Source of the DNA: Apium graveolens
Lineage: Eukaryota > Streptophyta > Magnoliopsida > Apiales > Apiaceae
DNA length: 64,000 nt
NCBI RefSeq assembly: GCF_009905375.1
Contig: NC_133647.1
Coordinates: 2,851,847 to 2,915,846, forward strand
Reading direction: 5' to 3'
The notes beneath the pieces were generated by a model, which ran no database searches, was not told the origin of the DNA, and saw only the letters and a list, made by a program, of their open reading frames with translations. The translations under genes were made by a program, and so were the position numbers. This document shows positions 54,228 through 64,000 of this stretch, one piece after another. Positions within the stretch are counted from its first letter, which is position 1; each line of letters begins with the position of its first letter.

Positions 54228-55915
54228 ATAACAATAATGAAGATATGGAACAAATTGATGCTCTACTGGTTAAAAGCTTCAAGAAGATGGTCTACAAGAA
54301 CTTCAGGAAATGGAGAAGATTTTCCAGAAAAGGCTCCAGTTCCTCCAACTCTGATAAGAGGAACAACAGGAGAGATAAGGAATCAGGATCTGGAAAAGTT
54401 GACAAGTCAAAAGAGAGATGTTACAACTGTGATGGAATTGGACACTTTGCAGCTGACTGCAGAAAACCCAGAGCTGAGAAGAAACAAGCCTTGATCTCAA
54501 GGAAAAAAAACTAGGATGATTCATCAGATTCAGATGATGGAGTTAATTATGCTCTTACGGCAAAAGCTGATGCTGAGAATGACATTGCTGAATTAAAGGT
54601 ACCTCAGTCTACTCTTGCTTTTGATACTGATGATATTTATGAGTTAAGATTATTTCTTAAGTCTCTGCATGTTAGTTTTAGGGATCAAACCTTAGAGAAT
54701 AATAGAATTAAGAGTGAAAACTCTGTGTTAAAGAAAATCAATGATTACCTAGAAAGAGTTGCTTTCCATGCTAGAAATTCAAAAAGAAAGAGATAATGTT
54801 GTTTATGTTAAAGAAAGACTGTTAGAAAAACATGTTTATCTAGGAAATGAGCTAGCTAAAGAAAGAGAGGTCATTAAACTTTGGACTAACTCAGGAAAAG
54901 CAACTCAGGAAATCTTAGAGAATGGTTGTTGGGGATCAGGATTAAGATACTCAGCTAGATCTAATTTTGATAAGGAAAGTGGAAAAGAAACCGAGACAAC
55001 AGAACCAATAAAAACTGATAGCAAGGTCAAATTGAATAAGGTTCAAATAAATACCATTAAGTTTAATCCTAGTGCTAATTATGTTAAGTCAATTCATGAG
55101 AAAGGTACTACCTCAGCACCTAGATCAAACTTAATTACTGAAAAGAGTGAACAAGTTCACACAAACTCAGTAAATATTGGTTCAATGACTCAGAAACAGA
55201 TTAAGCAAAAGATGAAGGATCTACACATGAAAGATAAGAGGAAAAGGTCTAGGAAAAGTAGGAATGACAAGGTAGGTGTTAATAAGAATGGAAATTATGT
55301 AACCCCACCTAATGCACCTAGAAAGACCTGTTCAAACTGTGGTAGCACTAATCATCTTGCTAATTCTTGCAAGAAGAATAAAATGATAAATAATGTTTCT
55401 TCCAAATCAGAGTTTAGGAATAAAACAGTTAGATATAAACCACAGAGTCCTTGTTTTCATTATGGAAGTGTTTGGCACTCTATTTATACATGTAAAGAGT
55501 ATCACAGTTTATATTATGATTATTATAAATTGAAACCCTCTTTAATTAAAGCAAAATCTGTTTATGCATGTATAAATACTGATAGTAAGGATGTTAACAT
55601 AAACTCTGATAAAAAGTCTTTTGCTGCATATGGTAACAAACTTAAAAAGGCCAAAGGATCCAAGCAAGCCTAGGTCCTTAAAAAAACTAACTAATTCAAA
55701 TTACTGATTACAGGGTTATAGGAGGAATGCTTTAGTCTTAGGCAGTGGATGCTCAGGACATATGACTGGTTATAAATCCCTGCTATCAGAATTTGAGGAG
55801 AAGGTCGGCCTAAGCATTTCTTATGGAGATGGAAACTTAGGAAAAATCTTGGGATATGGCAAAATCAAAGTTGAAAATGTCATCATTGAAAATGTAGCTC
55901 TAGTTGCAGGACTCA
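54228..55915 (+). pseudogene. gag: Copia (SIRE-type) gag and protease fragment
   Basis: Frame 54209-54514 carries LLVKSFKKMVYKNFRKW, a Ser/Arg/Lys-rich stretch and zinc knuckle CYNCDGIGHFAADC. After a stop a coiled-coil region follows (YELRLFLKSLHVSF, NNRIKSENSVL). Frame 54759-55673 has a second knuckle, CSNCGSTNHLANSC, and a His/Cys motif CFHYGSVWHSIYTC. After the gag stop at 55671, a CTAACTAATTC...TTACAG stretch precedes a protease fragment with SGCSGHMTGYKSLL. It is cut at 55915, in the middle of protease, by a Gypsy LTR. It differs from A and C gag and is nearer in style to another SIRE sublineage. The strand is opposite to D, so it is a separate insertion. Confidence 0.8.
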
Positions 55916-56426
55916 TGTAGCGACTGGGAATTTCAGGATGTTATTAAGTGAATAAAGTATAATTTTGTGTTGTAATTGTGAATTTATGTGAATACATAAA
56001 AGGTTAAATGATTATATGGATTAACTGTTATCATTATATAATAGTAACTAGGAACGTAAAGTAACTCGTTCTAGTTTGATGAGTCAGCTAAAAGGCTAAG
56101 TTGTGTTGTCGGGCCGTCAAGTTGAACGGAACCCGTCTTAAAAAAGGATTAAGGTGTTTAAGCATATTAATACGAATTATGTGTTAAATAGAAATGTTTA
56201 AATGAATATTATATTCCAGTTTGACGTATTAGCTAGTATAAAGAGTATGATTGTGAAGTGTAGCTGAAAATGCTCAGCATTGGGTCGTAAGTCAGGACGC
56301 GACCTGTTATGCAAAAAGTGAATATTAATAAAATTGGGGGAATTTTTATGCTTGAGCATATTTCAAAATGAGTCATGATATGTGAGTTTATGTTGGGGCC
56401 TGTTAATGTGCATGATTATGTGATCT
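55916..56426 (+). repeat. Gypsy LTR, 5' fragment
   Basis: It starts TGTAGCGACTGGGAATTTC exactly where the Copia protease reading stops. TGTAGCGACxxGG is a common start for Tekay-type LTRs. There is no matching LTR end; it passes straight into integrase coding at about 56427, so it seems truncated by deletion. Confidence 0.55.
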
Positions 56427-56848
56427 AGAAATACGCAAATAGACGGACAAAGCGAAAGGACTATTCAAACGATCGAGGATATGATGAGAACTTGTACATT
56501 GGATTTTAAAGGAAATTGGAACGATCATTTACCATTGATTGAGTTTTCCTACAATAATAGTTATCACACGAGTATCGGCATGCCGCCTTATGAATCGTTG
56601 TATGGAATAAAATGCAGATCCCCTACCTATTGGGAAGAAGTTGGTGAGCGCAAGATACTAGGCCCAGAATTAGTACAATAAACAAAAGAGAAAGTGGAAG
56701 TGATTCACAAAAGGCTGACAGCTGCTCAAGATCGACAAAGAAAGTATGCGGACAAGAGCCAAAAGGATGTGCTATTCGAACCCGGAGATAAAGTGTTGCT
56801 AAAGATATCTCCATGGAAAGGTTTAACCAGATTCGGGAAGAAAGGAAA
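56427..56848 (+). pseudogene. pol: Tekay-like Gypsy integrase fragment
   Basis: It reads [21 protein letters not shown], then [39 protein letters not shown], a stop, and RQRKYADKSQKDVLFEPGDKVLLK, then SPWKGLTRFGKKG. This is the end of the integrase core with the GPY/F-side region. At 56848 the reading is cut by the LTR at 56849. One internal stop (56679). No chromodomain is reached. Confidence 0.85.
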
Positions 56849-59800
56849 TGTAATAACACCAAATTTTGGAATTTTTGAAACCCTTATGAATAGTGCTTTT
56901 GCTGATTATGCTGAATAAGAAAACTTTTCATACCACACTATGTAGGGGTTCTTTTATTGATCTTCTGAGATATTATTAGTACTCTATGTGGTATATAAGT
57001 GTATGTAAAGATCGTCAGAATCCAAATCCGAACACTTTGATTTTTTTTCCCGGAAATCCACCAGATACCGAAAGAATTGAGTATAAGGTAACAGGATAAA
57101 AAGGATTTAAATTCAAGGATTATAAGAGAGGATCATAAAAGGAATATAATGTATTGAGAAAGGTTAAGGAAACCCAAGTAATAAGATCCCGGGTATGATC
57201 CCTCAAACGATAAACGAAAACGAAAGTTAAGCGAACCGTATAACAGATCAGCGGTCATTAGCCAAGTAATTAGAAGCTAATCAAAGAGGTTAGTGAGGAT
57301 GATGTCATCAAATCAATAAGAAGAGGACAAGTGTAACAAGATGACATAGGAAATGTGACATAAGCATGACATAAGGGAAGGAGGTGTGGTTGATTAATAA
57401 CCACACAATTTTTCATGGGTAAAAAGGTAATTAATCAAAAACAAAAGCTAGCAACCAAGCAAACAAATCAAAAAAAACACAAAACACTTCCATTTTCAAG
57501 AAGAGCTCTCGGCTTTTCTTCTTTTTCAAAGAGGAAAATTCCAAAATTCAAGATCCAAGCCTTGTTAATTAGTGAGGTAATTATCTAAGGTTCCTTGTAC
57601 ATAGATATGGATATCCTTTAAGTTTAAGCTTCTAATTCCTTCACAATCTCTTCCAATAAATCAAGGAAGAAGATGGTGAATAGTAACCTTCAAGAAATAA
57701 CTTTGGTTTTCTTGATTTTTATGAAAGTTCAAGGTAGCTTAAGCATAGATCAAGGCTTCCATGGGCATTCCAAGGATCTTTCATTGATTAAAAGCTTCAA
57801 GGAAGGTATAACTCTAAATTATCTTAGCATTACGTTGTTTGGTATAAATGATTATGATGATGGAATGATAGATTAAGTGTAGTAGTTGTTTTGTCATGTT
57901 GACATCTTAGTTGTTAAGTGTTTTTGTTGATTTTGGGAGTTAAGAGTAGCACTAGTTGTTCTTGATGATTCTTGGTATGATTTGTGCTTGGTTTAAATGG
58001 TTTAAAGTGGTTGATGAGTGATATTGTCATATGGTTGTATTGAGATTGATTGGTGATGGTTTGGTATTGAATTGGTTTGGTAAAATTTTGGGAAATCGCG
58101 TAAACATAGCCGTCGTAATGTCCGATTTACTTTAGACTATTTTTGCTCTTAACATCAGGACCCGAGAAGTCCCTGTTAGGTTTTGACCATTGCCATGATT
58201 AGATAGTTCATTTTACGAGCTTCATTTTGATATGTGGTTCGTTTGAATCCGATGTACGGTTTAGGAGAAACGACCGTTTTAAGTAACGGCGTTTCGCGAA
58301 CGAATCATTACCCCTCGCCTTACTTTGAAACCTTGGTTAAGGACCTTAAATGACTAATTGGGGTATGAAACATTTATGTAAAGTGAATTAGGCAGTTGAT
58401 AAGGTACTCGCGAAAGAATCGCTTTAAAATTCTTAATGGTAAATTTATTAATAATGGTGGAGCCGAGGGTACTCGAGCGACTTAAGTGAATCGTTAAGCG
58501 CGAAAGCGAACGTTAGGACTCTAAATGGTTAAAGTCTAGTTTCTTAAGCGATCGGGGTTTAATTCCAACTTATATTGTTGTTCATAGGTTATCGGACCCA
58601 CTCTAAGCTTAAGTCTATCCGGGAGCACTCAGGCAAGTTTTCTACCCGTTATACTGTTGTTGTGATGTTTATATTTGTATATGCATTATCTTGCGATAGA
58701 TGCATGATGGTTAATTAGAAAATTCTTGCGATATATTGTAGCATGTGATATGGTATATATGCATGCATGTTTCGTATTCTTGAATCATATATCTATTGAT
58801 TCAGTTGATTATACCTATGCTAGAGATAAGCGGTAATTTGCATATATCCTTAGTATAAGGGACCCAAAGGTGAACATTTTTCTAAAACCGGGAGTCGAGG
58901 CTCCCGAATATAATATATATATATATATATATAAATAGTTTTCAAAACTATGAATCGAATAAGGTTTATTCGATAACTTTATTTTATTAATGAATATTAT
59001 TTTGAATATTCATTCGAGGGCTTATGACCCCGTTTATTTTATTATTGAATATTATTTTGAATATTCATTCGAGGGCTTATGACCCCGTTTATTTTATTAT
59101 TGAATATTATTTTGAATATTCATTCGAGAACTTATGACTCCGATTAATTACTAATTATTATTCTTTATTTTATTAAGGAATAATGTGTCGATGATCAAAC
59201 TCATTTTTGATTATTCAAATAAAGATATTACTTTCGTAAAAGTATATCTTTGGTTATTTATAATTCATTTCAAGTATTAGTTTTACAACTTCTACTTCAA
59301 TTATTTTTATAAAGATTATTCTTTATGAGAATATTATTTAAATAATAATATTCAGATATTTTCTAATATATTGGGACTGATTTATTTTATTAAATCAGCA
59401 TTACTCCAAACATTCTTAAAAATGTTTGTGAGTCTTCAAAATGATTTTAAAAGTTAGAGCGGATCCCAAAACCCATTTTTTATATATTTAAGATCTTCCT
59501 TTCAAAGGGGATTTAAATATTCGCTCAAAACCTGAGGGATCCGGCTCTGTGGTGTGTTTTATATTCGCAACAAGGTTGCTATTTCGATAAAAGAGTTTTT
59601 GATTACTTACCCAATACTCGGGAAGTAAAATTCTTGGAACAAGTTAATCCATTAACAGGCATCGCCTGGGAAATATCGGTGAGTTTTCCTTTCCAACTAG
59701 ATACAACTTCTTGGTGGAGCCGTATCAACAAGTTTCTACTTGGGGAAAGTGGGGACGAGCTTTACGTTTCAGAGTCATGGATTTCATCTGAACTAGGAGT

Positions 59801-61069
59801 GGCGTAAATGGTCGAGTGGCGCCGGCCCAGCCTTATTATATTGGCCCAAATGGCCTGGAAGTTCCGCAAGACGGTACATTCCTTAGGAGTCCAGTGTTCG
59901 GTTGACAAGTAAATCTGACAGGTTCTCTTCTACTTGTAGAAAATGGTTATGTTGTACTACTGCAACTGATCATCGTAAGTGGACTTCCTGGCGCGACAAA
60001 CTCCCGTAATGAGTTCATCATCCAATTGGATATTTCTGCACCACTACCCAGAGCACTTCGATAGAAAGGCTACGGCTGGGCGATTGTTGAGTGTTGGCAG
60101 GGTCAAGTTTTCAAAATGGTGTTTCCATTGAATGAAGTATCTCGTAACTTCATTTCTTTTGAATGATATTTCAAAGATTGATTCTATACAAGTTATGCCT
60201 TGTAGCTTCATATATGTGATGAACTAATTATAACTTGAACGGTGGTAGTTCAAGTAGTATTCGGAAAAGATATAAGTATATTGGAGTATCTTGTAACTTC
60301 ATCTTTTAAACTTAGATCTAGTAAATGATTATCTTGTGCATGTCAAAGATTTTCAGAAAAACGTTGAGACAATGTTAGATATACGAGATCACCTTGCAAC
60401 GATATATTTATACAGTTGTAAACTGGAACTCTGTGTATATTATACATGTCAGAGGATTTCAAAGATTGTGAAAAGTATATATGTATATATATACTGAATA
60501 TTTTGCGACTTGGTGGCGTTAAGATAACAAACTTGGTTCATTTCTTTTTGACCAAGACTTTCATGAGTACTATGAGAATGCTCATATATTGTTAATCATT
60601 ATACATATTATTTTGATGGGCTTGTTGCTCACCCTTGCTTTCTTCTTTCATCACACAACAACAGATAGAAAAGATGAACAGGACCAAGCTTCCAATTCGC
60701 AAGCGGTTCGGAAACGTTCCGCAGTTTTCTAGAAGCGTTGATGCCGCTGTAGCTGAGGTAGAAATTACCAATAGGCTAGACTTTCAACTTCTGATGTACC
60801 AGACTTATGTATCTATATGAATTGTAATAATGGCAAAGAAATGTAAATTTATTCAGAAACCCTTTTAAGGTGTAATGGCATATAATTTTGGAATAAAATG
60901 ACTCGTGTTATTTTTGGATATTCATCTCTGAGACTATAACTTGTGGTGTGTGTGTTTATTGTGGGGTCACAGTACAGAGTAGTTGATTGTTTATTAAGAT
61001 TGGGTGTTATTAAGGGAAATGGAACTCGTGACAACCCGGATCCCCGACCCCGGATTTCGGGGTGTTACA
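56849..61069 (+). repeat. 5' LTR of a Tekay-like Gypsy element (4.2 kb)
   Basis: It starts TGTAATAACACCAAATTTTGG within the older integrase and ends CGGGGTGTTACA at 61069, followed by a tRNA-Met primer site. Its last ~300 bp match 100-346. It contains a 55-bp tandem repeat (58978-59142), an (AT)n run at 58909-58933 and only short, unsupported ORFs (57673-57876, 60635-60820). The LTR is long for the group but the ends and primer site are clear. Confidence 0.8.
58978..59142 (+). repeat. 55-bp tandem repeat, three copies
   Basis: Units begin TGAATATTATTTTGAATATT at 58991, 59046 and 59101, each followed by CATTCGAG(G/A)(G/A)CTTATGAC. The period is exactly 55 bp and the copies differ by few bases. 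Confidence 0.9.
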
Positions 61070-61073
61070 GAAA

Positions 61074-61085
61074 TGGTATCAGAGC
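61074..61085 (+). promoter_or_regulatory. Primer-binding site (tRNA-iMet) of the Gypsy element
   Basis: TGGTATCAGAGC, four bases after the LTR end. Confidence 0.88.
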
Positions 61086-62355
61086 TAAGCGTTATAAACC
61101 TCAGAGATGATGTGACGTTAAGATAATAAGTTCACTATGATAATAAGAACTCTTTCCAAGTTCATAGTCGGGCTACCTAACGTAGTACTGACAGTTAAAA
61201 CCCTTATGGGAACCCTTATAAATATCGTGATAGAAGCGTAGTTCGTTATCGTATATAGTAGCGGGACTCCGAACCCTGAGGTTGAGGAGCAACAGCTCGA
61301 TGATGTTTATTACTGATTAGGGATCGGATTGTGGATACAATGGAACACCCTAATGAGGGACCGAATGATATTCATATTGAGGATGTAGCGGTTGAGGATG
61401 TTGTCCCAGAAGGGATTGTTGTTGAGAAGGATCTCGTGGAGGATCCTAACAAGACTAAAGAGATGATCGCTGAGAAATTGATAACCATAGTTAGGGCGAC
61501 TACCAGAGGTAGGATTGGCCGGTCACTGCCGGAGGTTCGTTCAAGTTTGTAAAGATAGTAGCCCCTTTAATACGGCTTACTCGTCAGACTGAGAAGTTCG
61601 AATGGACAGAGAAATGCGAGAACAACTTTTAAGAATTGAAGCAAAGGTTGGTGACGTCCCCTATGTTGGCGTTGCCGGATGGAAAAATGAGATTTTGTGA
61701 AGTGTAGTGACGCTTCGCATAAGGAATTAGGGTGCTTCTTATACAGGACATCAAGGTAATCGCGTACGCGTCAAGACAATTAAGGGAATATAAAATTCGA
61801 TATCCCCACCCATGAGCTTGGGCTCGTGGCAATAGTTTTGCCCTAAAGATTGGAGGCACTACTTGTATGGAGAGAAGTGCGAGATTTACACAAGCCATAA
61901 GTGCTCTAGTACATTTTCACGCAGAAAGAGCTCAACATGCACCAAATGAGGTGGTTAGAGCTATTCAAGGATTACGATTATGAGATTCTTTATCATCCAG
62001 GGAAAGTCAAAATGGTGGCTAATGCCTTAGTAGAAAGGAGAAACTCAAGATGATATTGTCTCTAAGAGAGTTGATTAGAGATTTTGAGAAAATGGAAATA
62101 GAAGTGAACGCAACCGGAGCCGGTACCGAAAAGCTGTTTGAGATCGCTATGCGGTCTGGATTATTGGAAAATATAATATTGTGCCAAGAAAAAGTGATGA
62201 ATGAAGGCAGAGAGTCAATGACTGGAGAAGAGATTCATACCGAGAAAGATGATAAGGGGATAGTGAGGTGTTCCTACAGAATTTGGGTTCCAAAAGTTCA
62301 AGAGCTTAAGGATGAGAACTTAGATGAGAGCCATAGTTTGAGGAATAAGATTTAG
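61086..62355 (+). pseudogene. pol: Tekay-like Gypsy RNase H and integrase start, displaced
   Basis: After an acidic stretch of no known identity (61331-61552, EDVAVEDVVPEG), decayed pol appears: LTRQTEKFEWTEKCE and SDASHKELGCFLIQ with KVIAYASRQLREY (61570-61800), then SRKEKLKM and EKMEIEVNATG, and in 62050-62355 the integrase N-terminal region (IVRCSYRIWVPKVQELKDE). Gag, protease and most of RT, which should come first, are not here; gag appears afterwards. The interior is thus rearranged or built from more than one copy. Many stops. Confidence 0.7.
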
Positions 62356-63340
62356 GGCAAACCCTGAATGTGATAGTCAGGGAGGTTGCCATCAAGAAAG
62401 AAAAAACCCATAACATAATAGAGTGGAAAATAAGGTTTTTAACGTATAAGATAACCCCGATTATGGGAGAAGGTTGAAACGTTTCATACTTAGAAAGCAG
62501 AAGTCGAACAAGATAGGGAGAACCAGGATGGTACTCCTATTGAGAAATTCATGGACCTGTCTAAACAGAACTTATACTTTTACCCCTAACCACCACTTTG
62601 AGGAAACAATGTGGTGTGAAATTCTTTCAGGACCTTTAAGTCGCTAAGCTCTCAGAGTTCCAAGGAAATAGCTGACCCAGCCAAGGCAAGAGCCTGGCTA
62701 AAGGAAATACAGGAATCATTTGAGATTCTAAATGATTGACGAATCACAAAAGACTGTTTTGTCACTTACCCTCCTAAGAGAGAGACCATCCACTGGTGAA
62801 AGACCAAGAAAGGCACGGAGCAAGAGGTTATGATAAACTGATTAAAGTTCAGTCAAAATTTTTCGAGAAAGTAAATCCCAAGGTTATGGAGATAGTGTAA
62901 AAGCTTTAAGAGCCAGAACAAAGGCGGACGAATATGATCAATTATGAATCTAAGATTGTAAAAGTTGTCAAGATTCGTCTGGAGGACAAGAATCCCAGAA
63001 CGACGTGATGTTTGAAGTCAATGATTAGTGGGTACGTGAAATGATTGTAATAGAAAGGAAAATAAAAAGAAACTGAAGTGGAAATGAATATAAAGGCAAT
63101 AGAGTTTGAGGAATGATAAGGGAGTTGGGTATGAGGAAACCCTAAAGACTCGTAGCAATAGAAATAAAAAAGTATGTAATCGTCAGGATGAGGGTGATTC
63201 ACCATGAGTTAAAATTGATGGTTGAAGGCATAAGAGATACCTATATTTTGTCCCCTGTAAGTTGGGAGGATTCGAGGAAACCTTGACATAGTTCGAAGGA
63301 TAAATAATGAGACGTGGATAGACTGAGGAGACAAGGAAGT
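62356..63340 (+). pseudogene. gag: Gypsy gag remnant
   Basis: In broken frames, ADPAKARAWLKEIQESFEILND (about 62670-62740) and FVTYPPKRETIHW are recognisable as the Tekay gag core (AWLKEIEKxFE ... YW). Further on QSKFFEKVNPKVMEIV and a Lys-rich stretch can be read. No frame is open for long. The 62760-63340 part is mostly unreadable decayed coding. Confidence 0.6.
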
Positions 63341-64000
63341 AAGAAATTAGGAAAATTGGATGAAGGAAGTGACCTTCAAGAATGTGAAGTGTAAGATCGG
63401 TGGCTTGATACCTAGAAAGGAAGACGCCAGGTATGAAAGATATCCCAATATTGAGATGACTGTTGAGATAAATAACAAAAGTAAATGAGGAGTAATTAAG
63501 AAGAAGTTCACGTTGAACACGACCAATATCTTCCAGAACATCCTTGTTATCGTTACCAAATTAGGCAAGAAAAGCGGATAACCGTTGTTATCTTTTGGAG
63601 GCCATACTGATTGACCTCATTTTGAATACAGATGTTATTGTGAAATTAGGCATATACTATCGAGGTGAGAATGATTGAATAAGACACCCTTATCAGGGAT
63701 ATATGACTTGATTTATCCATGGAAGGATGCATGTACCTTTTTAAAGGTGGAATTAAGGATAGAACATCGGTAACTTAAAATGAATCCTATGGGGAATGCA
63801 TAAAGGTTGGCATTTCACCCTTAATAGGGATAGTATGAGTTTTGACAGTATGAATTGGAAAGGATTAAGGTAATAACAACCTTTAAGGATCGGTGGAGAA
63901 ATTTTTCAGAAGCATATAGACAATGATTCTGGTATTAATAAATGGTATCTTGATATGCCCTGTATCTAGGGAATACAGGAGGAACGATTCAAGGATAACC
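63341..64000 (+). pseudogene. Gypsy protease remnant and undefined sequence
   Basis: Short pieces such as EMTVEINNKSK and DLILNTDVIVKLGIYYRG (about 63400-63680) resemble the protease-linker region of Tekay elements (the FDVILGMDWL position). The rest to the window end contains stops in all frames and no motif I can support. Confidence 0.4.

Noticed and set aside
55916..61069. One single LTR of 5.2 kb
   Set aside because: Integrase coding at 56427-56848 lies between, and a proper LTR start TGTAATAACACC occurs at 56849.
61331..61552. Gypsy gag start codon ORF
   Set aside because: Acidic 73-codon frame without gag similarity; recognisable gag comes later at about 62670.

Overview
The window is plant nuclear DNA, most likely from a eudicot: it carries Ty1/Copia SIRE-type and Ty3/Gypsy (Tekay-like, Tat-like, Athila) retroelements, CACTA and hAT DNA transposons, an endogenous caulimovirid, and intron-containing terpene synthase and oxidosqualene cyclase pieces. 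The species cannot be fixed from the sequence. I see no intact host gene, no rRNA or tRNA gene and no CRISPR array. Nearly every coding region is a retroelement pseudogene with stops or frameshifts.

Layout. 1-346 is the end of a Gypsy element cut into the third ORF of Copia element B (347-2526). B's 3' LTR (2717-3217) is split by Copia element A (3218-16338), which is complete (LTRs, primer site, gag, pol, a long third ORF, polypurine tract) with a degenerate 5-bp target duplication. B's LTR resumes at 16339-16874. B in turn lies in the gag of a second copy of its own family, Copia C (16875-16926, then 22165-32552). The same gag also holds a rearranged endogenous pararetrovirus (16927-22164): a minus-strand block (primer site, movement protein, ORF II-like protein) joined head to head to a plus-strand block (reverse transcriptase, RNase H, ORF VI, 35S-type promoter). 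C's 3' LTR is cut after 35 bp by minus-strand Copia D (32553-35736), which adjoins a minus-strand Tat-like Gypsy (35737-39667) holding a hAT element (36666-37425). An Athila element follows (39668-50358); its gag is split by a 4.3-kb CACTA element (41766-46062) carrying exon-intron pieces of a terpene synthase and an oxidosqualene cyclase. 50359-54227 is AT-rich and non-coding with tandem repeats. 54228-55915 is another Copia gag-protease fragment. The rest is Tekay-like Gypsy material, including a 4.2-kb LTR with its primer site (56849-61085) and a scrambled interior.

Most notable: (1) the Copia family has a very long third ORF of unknown function, preceded in two independent copies by a conserved TATAAAAG and CT-rich leader, which suggests its own promoter; (2) a 9-bp motif (TCAACGGAT in A, TCGACGGAT or TCGATGGAT in B/C) recurs in LTR, gag, pol, the internal promoter region and the third ORF, often as inverted pairs with 7-nt loops, and the two arms co-vary between lineages at matching positions; (3) the pararetrovirus blocks begin and end at the primer site and at G-rich tracts, as if the integrated pieces were bounded by the discontinuities of the viral DNA; (4) the CACTA element has captured two different terpenoid-pathway gene fragments.
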